This document shows, one piece after another, positions 12,712 to 20,989 of a stretch of 27,544 bases of DNA. Positions within the stretch are counted from its first letter, which is position 1, and each line of letters opens with the position of its first letter. This DNA comes from Candidatus Desantisbacteria bacterium CG1_02_49_89 (GTDB taxonomy: Bacteria > Desantisbacteria > UBA1551), in NCBI GenBank assembly GCA_001871075.1, contig MNUP01000149.1:1-27544 (forward strand). The letters run 5' to 3'. Below the pieces are notes generated by a model. It saw only the letters and a program-made list of their open reading frames with translations. It ran no database searches and was not told the origin of the DNA. The position numbers were made by a program, and so were the translations under genes.

Positions 12712-15276
12712 ATGAATACCACAAATGAATCTATTATAAATATATTGGGGTCTGTCAGCAAGCCCACAAGATACGTTGGCAACGAATGGAATTCCGTCGA
12801 ACGTCGAACGTCGAACGTCGTACGTCCAATAAGGATCGCATTAGCTTTCCCGGATGTGTATGAGATCGGGATGTCGCATTACGGGATGAACATCCTTTAC
12901 CACCTGCTCAACCAGCAGGAAGGCGTTACCGCGGAAAGGGTGTATCTTCCTGCTCCTGACATGGCAGGCAGGATGCGGGAGAACAAGATCCCGCTGTTCA
13001 GCCTTGAAACCCACACGCCTGTAAGGGATTTTGACATAATCGGGTTCAGCCTGCAGTATGAAATGTCGTACGTGAACGTGCTTGAAATGCTTGATCTTGC
13101 GGGCTTGCCGCTTTTATCAGAAGAAAGAGGCGATGACCTGCCGCTTGTGATAGCCGGCGGGGCGTGCGCTTTCAACCCGGAGCCGATGGCGGAGTTTTTC
13201 GACCTTTTTGTGATAGGCGAAGCAGAGGAAGCCCTTTTAGAAATCGTGTCAACGTGTCAACGTGTCAACGTGTCAGAGTCAAAACACAAAAGGCAAAATT
13301 TACTACGGGAAATAGCGGGGATAGAAGGGGTGTATGTGCCGGCATTTTATGATGTGCAATACAACCCGGACAATACGATCAGTTCCGTAAAGCCGAAATA
13401 TGAAGGCGTTGCACCCAGGGTCAGAAAAAGGTTCATCGCGGATTTTGACGCGGCGTTCTGCCCGATAAAACCGGTTGTGCCGTTCCAGTCGATCATACAC
13501 GACAGGGCTGTGCTTGAGATCCTGCGCGGGTGCTGCCAGGGATGCAGGTTCTGCCAGGCAGGGATGATAACCAGGCCTGCGAGAGCGCGTTCCGAAGAGC
13601 GCGCGCGGGAGTTAATACAGGAGCTTATGTCAAACACCGGGTGGGAGGAGATCTCCCTGCTCGCGCTTAACGCGTGCGATTTTCCCGGCATAGAAGGGCT
13701 TGTTTCCTGGATCGCGGGGAAATACTCGGGCAAGGGGATCAGCATCTCGCTTCCGTCTTTGCGGCCCGGGAGCTTTTCCGTGAAGCTTGCCCGGCTCATA
13801 TCAATGGGCATGCGGGTCAGGCCGACCCTCACTTTCGCGCCTGAAGCCGGGACACAAAGGCTGAGGGACTCGATAAATAAGGGCGTGAGCGAAAAAGACC
13901 TTTTCGAAAGCACGGGCAGCGCGTTCAACTCCGGATGGGATTCGTGTAAGCTCTATTTCATGATAGGGCTGCCAGGAGAGACCGGCGATGACCTGAAAGG
14001 CATTGTGGACCTTGCAAGGGAATTGCGCAGGCCGGGGCAGAGGGTGAACCCGAAAGCAAGCCTGCGCCTGAGCATTTCTTCGTTCGTCCCAAAGCCGCAC
14101 ACGCCTTTCCAGTGGGAACCGCAGGATGGCATAGGAGCTTTAAAAGAAAAACAGCAGAAACTTCTTTTGGATCTAAGAAAAACAGAAGTAAGGTGGTCCA
14201 GGCCCGAAATGAGCTACCTTGAGGGGATCTTTGCCAGGGGTGACAGGCGGCTGGGCAGGGCGCTCTTTTACGCGTGGAAGAGCGGGGCGCAGGTTGACGC
14301 GCAGGAAGAAAAAATATCCGGGTTTGCCGTATGGGAGGACGCTTTCCAGAAAGCAGGCACTGACCCGGCTTTCTACCTTTACAGGAAAAGGGAGTACGGC
14401 GAAGTCCTGCCGTGGGACCACATAGACACGCTGGTCAGCAAAGATTTCCTGGTTTCAGAAAGCAGGAAAGCGAAGGAAGGAATAGTTACGCCGAACTGCA
14501 TATCCGGGGAGTGTAACGAGTGCGGCGCTTGCGAAAGCAAACAACCGTCGTACGTCGTACGTCGTACGTCGGACGTCAAAGATGAAAACATCCAGTACCT
14601 TCGGGCATCCAGCATTCAGCTTCCAGCTGACGCGAAGCAGAGGTTTCGCGTCAAGTACAGCAGGGGAGAGGAACTGAAATACATATCGCACCTGGACCTG
14701 CAGCGCCTTCTTGCGCGGGCTTTACGCCGCGCCGAGATACCGTTCGCCTTCTCAAAAAGTTTCCACTCTCTTCCGCTTATCCTGCCCGGAGTCCCGCTTT
14801 CAGTGGGAATGCTGAGCGACTGCGAGCTGTGCGACGTCCTGCTCTCGGAAAGGATGGAACTGGGGGAGTTCGCGAAAAGGTTTTCATCCCAGATGCCGCG
14901 GGGGATCGAGCTGAAAGAAGCCCAGGAGATAATGCTGGCGGCGCCGGCGATCGTAAATGCTGTTAGATACGTGAGATACGAAATAAAAGTCAAATTGCAA
15001 ATTGCAAATTGCAAATTGCAAAATGAAATACAGGAACTCCTTAAGAAAAATGAAATAATGGTGAGAAGGAAGACGCCGAAAGTTGACAAGACCGTGAACA
15101 TAAGGCCGGGAATTGAAAGCATTGAGCTCAGCGAATCCGGGTTGAACGGGTGCGTTATCCTTGATGTCCTGTTGAAAATGATGAGGGAAGGGCAGGCAAG
15201 GCCGGACGAAGTTGCAGGCGCTCTTCTGCCGGGAGTTGGTATAGCGGAAATAAAAAGGACCGAAATCATTTTCTAA
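12712..15276 (+). CDS. Fused B12-binding-type radical SAM protein with DUF2344 domain
   Basis: An 854-residue protein of the TIGR03960 family fused to a TIGR03936/DUF2344 domain. Residues 8-180 are the N-terminal B12-binding-like part ([44 protein letters not shown]). The radical SAM core carries C274-x3-C278-x2-C281 ([13 protein letters not shown]) for the 4Fe-4S cluster. Residues about 645-845 are DUF2344 ([33 protein letters not shown]). The reaction is not established; the family is often called YgiQ-like. Four short tandem arrays lie in frame: residues about 28-39, 178-188, 612-622 and 760-771, all in places that look like loops or the linker. No Shine-Dalgarno precedes the ATG; the start agrees with the family N-terminus. 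Confidence 0.93.
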   Translation: MNTTNESIINILGSVSKPTRYVGNEWNSVERRTSNVVRPIRIALAFPDVYEIGMSHYGMNILYHLLNQQEGVTAERVYLPAPDMAGRMRENKIPLFSLETHTPVRDFDIIGFSLQYEMSYVNVLEMLDLAGLPLLSEERGDDLPLVIAGGACAFNPEPMAEFFDLFVIGEAEEALLEIVSTCQRVNVSESKHKRQNLLREIAGIEGVYVPAFYDVQYNPDNTISSVKPKYEGVAPRVRKRFIADFDAAFCPIKPVVPFQSIIHDRAVLEILRGCCQGCRFCQAGMITRPARARSEERARELIQELMSNTGWEEISLLALNACDFPGIEGLVSWIAGKYSGKGISISLPSLRPGSFSVKLARLISMGMRVRPTLTFAPEAGTQRLRDSINKGVSEKDLFESTGSAFNSGWDSCKLYFMIGLPGETGDDLKGIVDLARELRRPGQRVNPKASLRLSISSFVPKPHTPFQWEPQDGIGALKEKQQKLLLDLRKTEVRWSRPEMSYLEGIFARGDRRLGRALFYAWKSGAQVDAQEEKISGFAVWEDAFQKAGTDPAFYLYRKREYGEVLPWDHIDTLVSKDFLVSESRKAKEGIVTPNCISGECNECGACESKQPSYVVRRTSDVKDENIQYLRASSIQLPADAKQRFRVKYSRGEELKYISHLDLQRLLARALRRAEIPFAFSKSFHSLPLILPGVPLSVGMLSDCELCDVLLSERMELGEFAKRFSSQMPRGIELKEAQEIMLAAPAIVNAVRYVRYEIKVKLQIANCKLQNEIQELLKKNEIMVRRKTPKVDKTVNIRPGIESIELSESGLNGCVILDVLLKMMREGQARPDEVAGALLPGVGIAEIKRTEIIF
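12795..12827 (+). repeat. In-frame octamer array CGTCGAAC in the radical SAM gene
   Basis: Three CGTCGAAC units, one CGTCGTAC, then GTCC. It encodes residues about 28-39 ([10 protein letters not shown]), between the NEWNSV motif and the first strand of the Rossmann-like domain. Confidence 0.85.
13245..13276 (+). repeat. In-frame octamer array CGTGTCAA in the radical SAM gene
   Basis: Three CGTGTCAA units and one CGTGTCAG. It encodes [11 protein letters not shown]. The same octamer occurs in glyS (18539 and 20405) and before the deacetylase gene (25329). Confidence 0.9.
14546..14577 (+). repeat. In-frame octamer array CGTCGTAC in the radical SAM gene
   Basis: Three CGTCGTAC units and one CGTCGGAC, encoding [11 protein letters not shown] in the linker before DUF2344. 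A looser run (GCATCCAGCATTCAGCTTCCAG, here broken as GCATCCAGCATTC then AGCTTCCAG) follows at about 14606-14627. Confidence 0.9.
14991..15025 (+). repeat. In-frame heptamer array CAAATTG in the radical SAM gene
   Basis: Four CAAATTG units and one CAAAATG, encoding [11 protein letters not shown] in the C-terminal part. The same unit occurs between genes near 5408, 7424 and 10021. Confidence 0.9.
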
Positions 15277-15277
15277 C

Positions 15278-15314
15278 CCCTCACCCGCCACCCTCTCCCA
15301 CAAAGGGGCGAGGG
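15278..15314 (+). repeat. Hairpin of the CTCACCC...CCCTCTCCC family
   Basis: CCCTCTCCC and GGGGCGAGGG pair around ACAAA, preceded by CCTCACCCGCCA. The same kind of sequence, in the opposite orientation, lies inside the DUF167 gene (about 26351-26398). No U run follows. Confidence 0.65.
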
Positions 15315-15340
15315 ATATAAGGAAATTAAAAGGGAGCAAC

Positions 15341-15784
15341 ATGAAGAAAAGACTGTCGTGGGACGAATATTTTATGAAGATCGCGGAGCTTGTGGCGCAG
15401 CGCTCAACCTGCCTGCGCAGGCAGGTGGGCTGCGTGATAGTAAGGGATAAAAGAATGCTTACCACGGGATACAACGGCGCGCCCAGAGGCCTTAAACACT
15501 GCAGCGAGACCGGTTGCCTGCGCAACAAGCTGAAGATCCCTTCAGGCGAAAGGCAGGAGCTGTGCCGCGCCCTGCACTCGGAGCAGAACGCGATCATCCA
15601 GGCGGCGCTTACAGGCATAAGCCTGAACGGTTCTGTGCTGTACTGCACGCACCAGCCCTGCGTGGCCTGCGCGAAGATGCTTATCAACGCCGGAATAAAA
15701 AAGATTGTTTACAAGGGCGAGTATCCGGACAAGCTCGCGCTTTCGATACTTAAAGAAGCGGAGATTAAGTTGGTAAAGAAATAA
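15341..15784 (+). CDS. Deoxycytidylate (dCMP) deaminase family protein
   Basis: A 147-residue protein with the zinc-dependent cytidine-deaminase fold. The metal and catalytic residues are H79 and E81 (ALHSEQNAI) and C107 and C110 (QPCVAC). The family phrase STCLRRQVG (22-30) and TGYNGAPRG (42-50) are intact, and residues 54-75 carry further His/Cys of the second zinc site (HCSETGC...LC). It converts dCMP to dUMP in the dTTP pathway; ComEB of competence operons is the same family, but no other com genes are here. AAAGGGAG precedes the ATG. It follows the radical SAM gene by 64 bases and may share its promoter. Confidence 0.93.
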   Translation: MKKRLSWDEYFMKIAELVAQRSTCLRRQVGCVIVRDKRMLTTGYNGAPRGLKHCSETGCLRNKLKIPSGERQELCRALHSEQNAIIQAALTGISLNGSVLYCTHQPCVACAKMLINAGIKKIVYKGEYPDKLALSILKEAEIKLVKK

Positions 15785-15841
15785 CTACTTAAGTTTACAT
15801 AGTTTACAGAGTTTATATAGTTTACAAAGTTATAAATCCGT

Positions 15842-15919
15842 GCCGTAGGGTCATCAGCTTGGTTCTGACCCGAAGGTCCCTGCGTTGAGCCCGCCACGAA
15901 TATTGGCGGGCTGCAGGGG
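15842..15919 (-). repeat. Two-stem covarying element, copy F (minus strand)
   Basis: Read on the minus strand: stem 1 CCCTGC/GCAGGG around an inner hairpin AGCCCGCC...GGCGGGCT, joining CAAC, then ACCTTC, stem 2 GGGTCA/TGACCC with the 12-base loop GAACCAAGCTGA, then TACGGC. It is the only complete copy in this orientation. Confidence 0.8.
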
Positions 15920-15983
15920 GAAATCCGTGGCTGAGCTTTTTAAATCTCTCTCGAAGATCCCTGTAAAATATTTTTATGATTTC

Positions 15984-16037
15984 CTCGCCCATCCTTTCAG
16001 GTGGGCGAAGTCTCGCCCCGATGTCCATCGGGGCGGA
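15984..16037 (+). repeat. Double-hairpin repeat, compensated variant
   Basis: Hairpin 1 is CGCCCA...TGGGCG (A-T replaces the G-C pair of 5979 and 7701), then GTCTCG, then hairpin 2 CCCCGATGTCCATCGGGG. It is about 95 bases from the next start codon. Its second hairpin alone recurs at about 26580-26599. Confidence 0.75.
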
Positions 16038-16130
16038 GTGCTTTCGTGATACTTTCGTGCCTTCGTGGAAATCTTTAATCTGTGTAATCATCTTTCAGAA
16101 ATCGGTGTAATCATTATTTAAGGAGATAGA

Positions 16131-17348
16131 ATGATAACCAATATTCTTGAGGAGCTTCTGAACGTGGGAATAGCGCTTTCGGGGGAGCACGACCTGGACA
16201 AGCTCCTTGACATGATCCTGATGGAGGCGCAGAGGCTGACAAACGCGGACGGCGGCTCGATATACCTGGCCGAAGGAGACAAGCTGATCTTCAAGGTGAG
16301 CCGCAACAACACGTTTTTCAAAAGATGGGGCGAAGCCAAAACGCGGCAGATGTTCAAAAGCTTTGAGATGCCCATAACAAAGAAAAGCATGTCCGGGTAC
16401 GTGGCGCTCACAGGCAAGCCGCTCAACATCAGCAATGTCCACTGCATACCGGAAAACCTTGAATGCAGTTATGACCCCAGCTTTGACAAAAAGAACGAAT
16501 ACAATACCGTGTCCATGCTTGTCATACCGATGCTGGACAGGGAAAACAATGTTATCGGGATCCTGCAGCTGATAAACTCGATGGACGCGGATAAGGTTGT
16601 CCCGTTCACGGACGACCACCTTAAAATAACCTCCTCCTTTTCTTCACAGGCATCAGTTGCCATACAGAACGCGAAGCTCACAAAGGACCTTAAGAACGCG
16701 CAGCTGGAAACGATATTCCGCTTGAGCGCGGCAGCGGGTTACAGAGACAAGGAAACCGCGAACCACATTAAGCGCGTCAGCAGCTACTGCAGGCTTATGG
16801 CAAAAAAGGCGGGGCTTGACAGCGAGAAGGCTGAATTGCTTTTCTGGGCGTCGCCCATGCACGATATCGGAAAGCTTGGCGTGCCGGACGCGATACTGCT
16901 GAAGCCGGGCATCCTGACACCCGAGGAAAGGAAGGAGATGGAAAAGCATTCACTTATCGGCGCGCTTATCTTAAAGGATTCAAAAGAGGCCGTTATTGTA
17001 ATGTCAAGGATCGCGGCGCTCACCCACCACGAGAAGTGGGACGGGACAGGTTACCCGCTGGGCCTTAAAGGCACGGACATACCCATTGAGGGAAGGATCG
17101 TGGCGATCGCTGACGTGTTCGACGCGCTTTCCAGCAAAAGATGCTACAAGGACGCGTTCCCCGAAGAAAAGGTGCTTGCCATAATGAAGGACAGCCGCGG
17201 AAAACATTTTGACCCTGACCTGCTTGACGCGTTCCTGTGCGCGATGGACGAGGTAAGGGCTATAAAGGCGGAATACGAGGACAAAGAAGAAGACTTCGAT
17301 AAGTTCAGCGATATCAAGAACGTGGATGCCGCGAGCCTCCTTAAATAA
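16131..17348 (+). CDS. GAF-HD-GYP cyclic-di-GMP phosphodiesterase
   Basis: A 405-residue cytoplasmic protein. Residues about 1-180 form a GAF sensor domain (LMEAQRLTNADGGSIYL, VIPMLDRENNVIGILQLIN). Residues about 195-385 form an HD-GYP domain: HD at 244-245 (MHDIGKLGVPD), ALTHHEKWDGTGYP with HH at 299-300 and GYP at 307-309, and IADVFDALSSKR. It should hydrolyse c-di-GMP in response to a ligand bound by GAF; the ligand cannot be read from sequence. There is no membrane segment or receiver domain. AAGGAG before the ATG fixes the start. It is flanked by repeat patches on both sides, so it is probably transcribed alone. Confidence 0.93.
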   Translation: MITNILEELLNVGIALSGEHDLDKLLDMILMEAQRLTNADGGSIYLAEGDKLIFKVSRNNTFFKRWGEAKTRQMFKSFEMPITKKSMSGYVALTGKPLNISNVHCIPENLECSYDPSFDKKNEYNTVSMLVIPMLDRENNVIGILQLINSMDADKVVPFTDDHLKITSSFSSQASVAIQNAKLTKDLKNAQLETIFRLSAAAGYRDKETANHIKRVSSYCRLMAKKAGLDSEKAELLFWASPMHDIGKLGVPDAILLKPGILTPEERKEMEKHSLIGALILKDSKEAVIVMSRIAALTHHEKWDGTGYPLGLKGTDIPIEGRIVAIADVFDALSSKRCYKDAFPEEKVLAIMKDSRGKHFDPDLLDAFLCAMDEVRAIKAEYEDKEEDFDKFSDIKNVDAASLLK

Positions 17349-17351
17349 AAA

Positions 17352-17383
17352 CGTGCATCGTGCATCGTTCTTCGTTCATCGTT
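17352..17383 (+). repeat. Heptamer array CGTGCAT/CGTTCTT/CGTTCAT
   Basis: Four 7-bp units begin 3 bases after the HD-GYP stop codon. The same unit set recurs in another order at 26250-26279. The rest of the gap to glyQ (17384-17646) holds CCGTGG/TTCGTG short repeats (17412-17456), a promoter (17481-17509), ATCCTAG/ATCCAGG-type runs (17528-17622) and the array at the glyQ start. Confidence 0.8.
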
Positions 17384-17480
17384 TAAAAGTATATAAAGTT
17401 CGCACAGTTTAAAATCCGTGGAAATTCGTGAGAATCTGTGCTAATCCGTGGTTACAGAGTTAGTTTACGAGATAGAAACC

Positions 17481-17509
17481 TTGCAATTTTAAAAAATATA
17501 TGGTATAAT
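17481..17509 (+). promoter_or_regulatory. Sigma-70-type promoter for glyQ-glyS
   Basis: TTGCAA and TATAAT with a 17-base spacer and AT-rich surroundings. The leader to glyQ would be about 130 bases. No T-box features are recognisable in it. Confidence 0.65.
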
Positions 17510-17637
17510 TAATTTGGTTTTGTGAATACAGATCCTAGATGCTAGATTTCAGATCCTAGGTTAAGGTATTTATTTAAATTGGAATTCCTTCATCTGACAT
17601 CCAGGATCCAGGATCTGGCATCTTTTTAAACGAGGGA

Positions 17638-17660
17638 CGATGCACGATGGACGATGCACG
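17638..17660 (+). repeat. Heptamer array carrying the glyQ start codon
   Basis: ACGATGC, ACGATGG, ACGATGC, ACGG. Each unit contains an ATG (17640, 17647 and 17654), so three candidate start codons stand 7 bases apart in three reading frames; only 17647 is in frame with glyQ. Confidence 0.85.
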
Positions 17661-18537
17661 GATTTTAAGTTTCCAGGAAATAATACGGAAGCTTGAAGAC
17701 TACTGGGCAAAGAAAGGCTGCGTGATACTTCAGCCCTACGACATAGAGGTGGGCGCCGGGACTTTCCATACCGCTACATTCCTGCGCGTGCTTGGCAAAG
17801 ACGCGTGGAACGCGGCTTACGTCCAGCCGTCCAGAAGGCCTGATGACGGAAGGTACGGGGATAACCCTAACCGGGTGCAGCAGCATTACCAGTTCCAGGT
17901 GATACTGAAGCCCGCACCCGCGGACGCGCAGGAGATCTACCTTGAAAGCCTTGAGGCGCTGGGAATAAAGCGCAAAGACCACGACATCAGGTTTGTGGAG
18001 GATAACTGGGAATCGCCGGGGCTTGGGGCGTGGGGCCTGGGCTGGGAGGTATGGCTGGACGGGCTTGAGATAACCCAGTTCACGTATTTCCAGCAGGCAG
18101 GGGGAATAGACCTTGACCCGGTCTCCGTGGAGCTCACATACGGGCTTGAGCGCATTGCTATATATATTCAAGGAAAGAATAATATATATGATATAGAGTG
18201 GGGAGGGGGGAGAACATACGGGGATATACAGCTTGAAGTAGAAAAGCAGTTCTCCAAATATAATTTTGAACTTGCGGACGTCCAGACGCTCCTGAAGTTG
18301 TTTGACCTGTATGAAGGCGAAGCCAGAAGGATGCTTGAAGCGAAACTTGTGCTTCCTGCCTACGAATACGTGATGAAATGCTCCCATGCGTTCAACCTGC
18401 TGGATTCAAGGGGAACGATAAGCGTGACAGAGCGGGCGTCAATGCTGGGAAGGATAAGGGTGCTTGCGAGAAGATGCGCGGAATTATACATTGGGAAGCC
18501 TCAACTTGTTGAGGAAAGAAATAAGAAGGAGAAATAG
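17647..18537 (+). CDS. glyQ: Glycyl-tRNA synthetase alpha subunit
   Basis: A 296-residue class II synthetase subunit of normal length. It contains the diagnostic stretches [55 protein letters not shown] (motif 2 region), [20 protein letters not shown] and [10 protein letters not shown] (motif 3). It activates glycine and, with GlyS, charges tRNA-Gly as an alpha2beta2 enzyme. The ATG at 17647 sits in a heptamer array; GAGGGAC at 17632 is the likely ribosome site. The stop codon is one base before the chosen GTG start of glyS, so the pair is translationally close and cotranscribed from the promoter at 17481. Confidence 0.97.
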   Translation: MDDARILSFQEIIRKLEDYWAKKGCVILQPYDIEVGAGTFHTATFLRVLGKDAWNAAYVQPSRRPDDGRYGDNPNRVQQHYQFQVILKPAPADAQEIYLESLEALGIKRKDHDIRFVEDNWESPGLGAWGLGWEVWLDGLEITQFTYFQQAGGIDLDPVSVELTYGLERIAIYIQGKNNIYDIEWGGGRTYGDIQLEVEKQFSKYNFELADVQTLLKLFDLYEGEARRMLEAKLVLPAYEYVMKCSHAFNLLDSRGTISVTERASMLGRIRVLARRCAELYIGKPQLVEERNKKEK

Positions 18538-18538
18538 A

Positions 18539-18600
18539 GTGTCAACGTGTCAACGTGTCCCACCTAGAAAGCGTTGGCGGGCAGGCAACGTGTCAACGCA
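18539..18600 (+). repeat. Composite octamer array and palindrome at the glyQ/glyS junction
   Basis: GTGTCAAC units (18539-18558), the palindrome CCCACC (18559-18564)...GGCGGG (18576-18581), then AACGTGTCAACGCAAAA. The last part and the palindrome match 25329-25394 closely. Confidence 0.85.
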
Positions 18601-20731
18601 AAAGAAGAACCTACTACTAGAAATAGGATGCGAGGAACTGCCGGTTTTCCATCAGGCGCTTATAAGGGAAAAATTCGCCAACCTGGATGAAAGGGGGTTT
18701 AGCCGCCTAAAACATGGCAGGCTGATGCTTTATACAACGCCAAGGCGTATCGTGATCTGCGCTGAGGACCTGGCAGGCAAGACTGATATATATAAGGAAA
18801 AGGTTTTTGGACCGCCAAAAAATGTCGCTTTTGACAAGGAAGGAAAATTCACCCCCGCGGCAATTGGTTTCGCGAAATCCCGGGATGCCCGCGCGGAAGA
18901 CCTGAAGATCGAACGGAATGAGACCAGGGGGGGCGGCGAATACGTATGCGTTGAAAAGACATCCGGGGGCACAGACACCAAAGCATACCTGAAGGAACTG
19001 CTGCCCGCGTTGATAAGAAGCATTGGCGCGATTTTCGAGAAGACAATGCGCTGGCCGCAGGAAAAGGAATTAAGTTTTTCAAGGCCTGTGAGATGGATCC
19101 TCGCTCTCTACGGAAAAGAAATAGTGAAGTTCAGGGTTTTCGGCCTGGATTCTTCGAATATAACCTGCGGCAACCGGCTTGCAGCGAACAGAAAGATAAA
19201 AATAAAAGAAGCCGGCATCGAAGAGTTTAAGAAAACGCTTGCAAAAGCGTATGTGATGCTTGACCAGGATGTAAGGGAAGAATCCATAATGCTGCAGACA
19301 CAAAAAGCGATTGAGTGCGAACATACTGATAGCGTTGATCTTGCGCACAGGAAACTTGTCGCGGAAGTCGCCGGGCTGGTTGAATGGCCGCGCGCAGTGA
19401 CAGGAGTTTTTTCGAAGGAGTACCTTGACCTGCCGGCTGAGCTTGTAAAAACATGCATGATGGGCCACGAAAGATTTTTCCCGGTTGAGAAAAACGAGAA
19501 GCTTGAGGCGAAATTTATTTCTGTCCTGAACAACCCGCTTAAAAGCGCGGAGAAAGCTATAAGGAAAGGTAACGAGTCTGTACTTACCGCAAGGCTTGCT
19601 GACGCGAAATATTTTTATGAACATGACGCAAAGGAGGACCTGAACGCAAGGTTTGAAAGACTGAAGAATATAACCTTTCAGGGAAAAATGGGTTCGATGT
19701 TCGATAAATCACTGCGCATCAAGGAGATGGCATCTGCGATCTCCTCTCTGCTTGGAGTCGACGCGCAGGCCGCTGCAAAAATATCCCGCGCAGCGGAACT
19801 TTCGAAAATAGATATAGGCACGCGGGTTGTAAGCGAGTTCCCGTCGCTTCAGGGCAAAATGGGAAGGATATACGCGAAAGCAAGCGGGGAAGACGAAAAT
19901 ACGGCAGCGGCAATAGAAGAACAATACACGGACAGGCCCGCGGGCATAGCCGGAGCGGTCATCGGCATAGCTGACAGGATAGACAACATCTGCGCGTTTT
20001 TCGCGCAGGGGTACAAGGCAACCGGCTCAGAGGACCCGTACGGCGCAAGGCGCGACGCGCAGGGGCTCATAGAGATCCTGATGCGCACTACGCAGGTAGG
20101 CAGCCTTCCGATAAACGGCCTGGTGGACAGGGAGCTTGAGCTTGTTTCGGAAAAATCCGCGAACAAGAACGCGAAAAGCGAAATAATGTCGTTCATTAGG
20201 CAGCGCGTCCAGACACTCTTCAAAGAAGAGAGCATCGAATACGATGAATCGGACGCGGTCATGGAAACAGCGCTTAACATTAACCTGCGCACCGCTGTTG
20301 AAAGGGCAAAGGTAATACAGCAGTTCAGGGAACGCGAAGATTTCAAGAAATTTATTATCGCGTTCAAGCGCGTAGTGAATATTTTAAAACAAGCAGAAGT
20401 CAAGCGTGTCAACGTGTCAACGTGTCAACGTGTCAACGAAGAACTGCTGAAGGAGAAGGAAGAAAAAATTCTATACGAAATATATTTGAAAATAAAAGAT
20501 GACGTAAAAGATAAAATTGAAAAAAATAATTTCAAAGAAGCGATGGAAAAACTTCTCGCGAACCTCGGAAAGCCCATCGACGATCTGTTCGACAACGTGA
20601 TGGTGATGACAGACGATAATGACCTGAAAACGAACAGGCTCGCGATTTTATCCGCGATAGCGGGTTTATTCTTCTTAACCGCCGATTTTTCCAAAATTGT
20701 CCTGAGCGAGCAGGAAGCGGTAAAAAAATAG
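18539..20731 (+). CDS. glyS: Glycyl-tRNA synthetase beta subunit
   Basis: A 730-residue protein if started at the GTG at 18539, which has AAGGAG 7 bases upstream; a GTG at 18590 (713 residues) is the alternative. The conserved protein begins at NLLLEIGCEELPVFH. Later marks include YTTPRRI, FSRPVRWILAL, GHERFFPVE, TARLADAKYFYEHDA, IADRIDNICAFF and GSEDPYGARRDAQG (the HD-related region), with a C-terminal tRNA-binding domain. It recognises tRNA-Gly and works with GlyQ. Residues 2-22 (STCQRVPPRKRWRAGNVSTQ) are translated repeat and palindrome, an extension the family lacks. A second array of the same octamer encodes residues about 623-634 ([10 protein letters not shown]) in a loop of the C-terminal domain. 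Confidence 0.95.
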   Translation: MSTCQRVPPRKRWRAGNVSTQKKNLLLEIGCEELPVFHQALIREKFANLDERGFSRLKHGRLMLYTTPRRIVICAEDLAGKTDIYKEKVFGPPKNVAFDKEGKFTPAAIGFAKSRDARAEDLKIERNETRGGGEYVCVEKTSGGTDTKAYLKELLPALIRSIGAIFEKTMRWPQEKELSFSRPVRWILALYGKEIVKFRVFGLDSSNITCGNRLAANRKIKIKEAGIEEFKKTLAKAYVMLDQDVREESIMLQTQKAIECEHTDSVDLAHRKLVAEVAGLVEWPRAVTGVFSKEYLDLPAELVKTCMMGHERFFPVEKNEKLEAKFISVLNNPLKSAEKAIRKGNESVLTARLADAKYFYEHDAKEDLNARFERLKNITFQGKMGSMFDKSLRIKEMASAISSLLGVDAQAAAKISRAAELSKIDIGTRVVSEFPSLQGKMGRIYAKASGEDENTAAAIEEQYTDRPAGIAGAVIGIADRIDNICAFFAQGYKATGSEDPYGARRDAQGLIEILMRTTQVGSLPINGLVDRELELVSEKSANKNAKSEIMSFIRQRVQTLFKEESIEYDESDAVMETALNINLRTAVERAKVIQQFREREDFKKFIIAFKRVVNILKQAEVKRVNVSTCQRVNEELLKEKEEKILYEIYLKIKDDVKDKIEKNNFKEAMEKLLANLGKPIDDLFDNVMVMTDDNDLKTNRLAILSAIAGLFFLTADFSKIVLSEQEAVKK
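20405..20438 (+). repeat. In-frame octamer array CGTGTCAA in glyS
   Basis: Four perfect CGTGTCAA units plus CG, encoding [11 protein letters not shown] between KQAEVK and EELLKEKEEK. It is the longest perfect octamer array in the window. Confidence 0.9.
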
Positions 20732-20989
20732 TTTATTTTTATTTTTCCGACGGAGAATTCAAAGAAATATTTTTTCTCAAGATATTTTTTTGCATTTTTT
20801 TTGCATTTTTTTCTTGACTTTTGAAGAAAATAATGTATAATATATAATAATAAAAAATAAAAATAGAAGAAATTCCTGTATATGACAATGAGCAAAGAAG
20901 AAACAGGAGAGCGTGAAATAAAGTAAGCAGTGGTTGGTTCGGCAGGTTGACTGATTGCTGGATACTAAAAGAGGGGGTGAGACGAAGAA
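20732..20989. other. glyS-speD gap with promoter and leader
   Basis: A very AT-rich start, a promoter at 20814-20841, then a leader of about 140 bases. The leader contains a 14-codon reading frame at 20882-20926 (MTMSKEETGEREIK) without a clear ribosome site; it could be an upstream peptide or chance. No known riboswitch is recognised. Confidence 0.5.
20814..20841 (+). promoter_or_regulatory. Sigma-70-type promoter for speD
   Basis: TTGACT and TATAAT with a 16-base spacer, in an AT-rich region after glyS. Confidence 0.75.

Larger units (their letters stand above)
15785..16130. other. Intergenic repeat patch before the HD-GYP gene
   Basis: No supported gene. In order: a degenerate array of about 10 bases per unit (AGTTTACAT/AGTTTACAG..., 15789-15831), a covarying two-stem element on the minus strand (15842-15919), a double-hairpin repeat variant (15984-16037), and CGTGCCTTCGTGG/TGTGTAATCAT-type short repeats (16045-16112). 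Confidence 0.75.

Noticed and set aside
13245-13276. CRISPR-like repeats
   Set aside because: Units are 7-8 bp, directly tandem and without spacers; no cas genes are present.
15842-15919. Fluoride (crcB) riboswitch resemblance (GCTGATG...CTAC)
   Set aside because: Only the 3' phrase is similar; the upstream GGCGATG...CGCC stem and the pseudoknot partner are absent, and copies are not upstream of transporter genes.
18464-18538. N-terminal extension of GlyS overlapping glyQ
   Set aside because: The upstream ATG at 18464 lies within glyQ and adds residues with no family similarity; the GTG at 18539 has a good ribosome site.
20405-20438. Frameshift or assembly error at the glyS array
   Set aside because: The reading frame is open and family sequence resumes on both sides; several genes show the same in-frame pattern.
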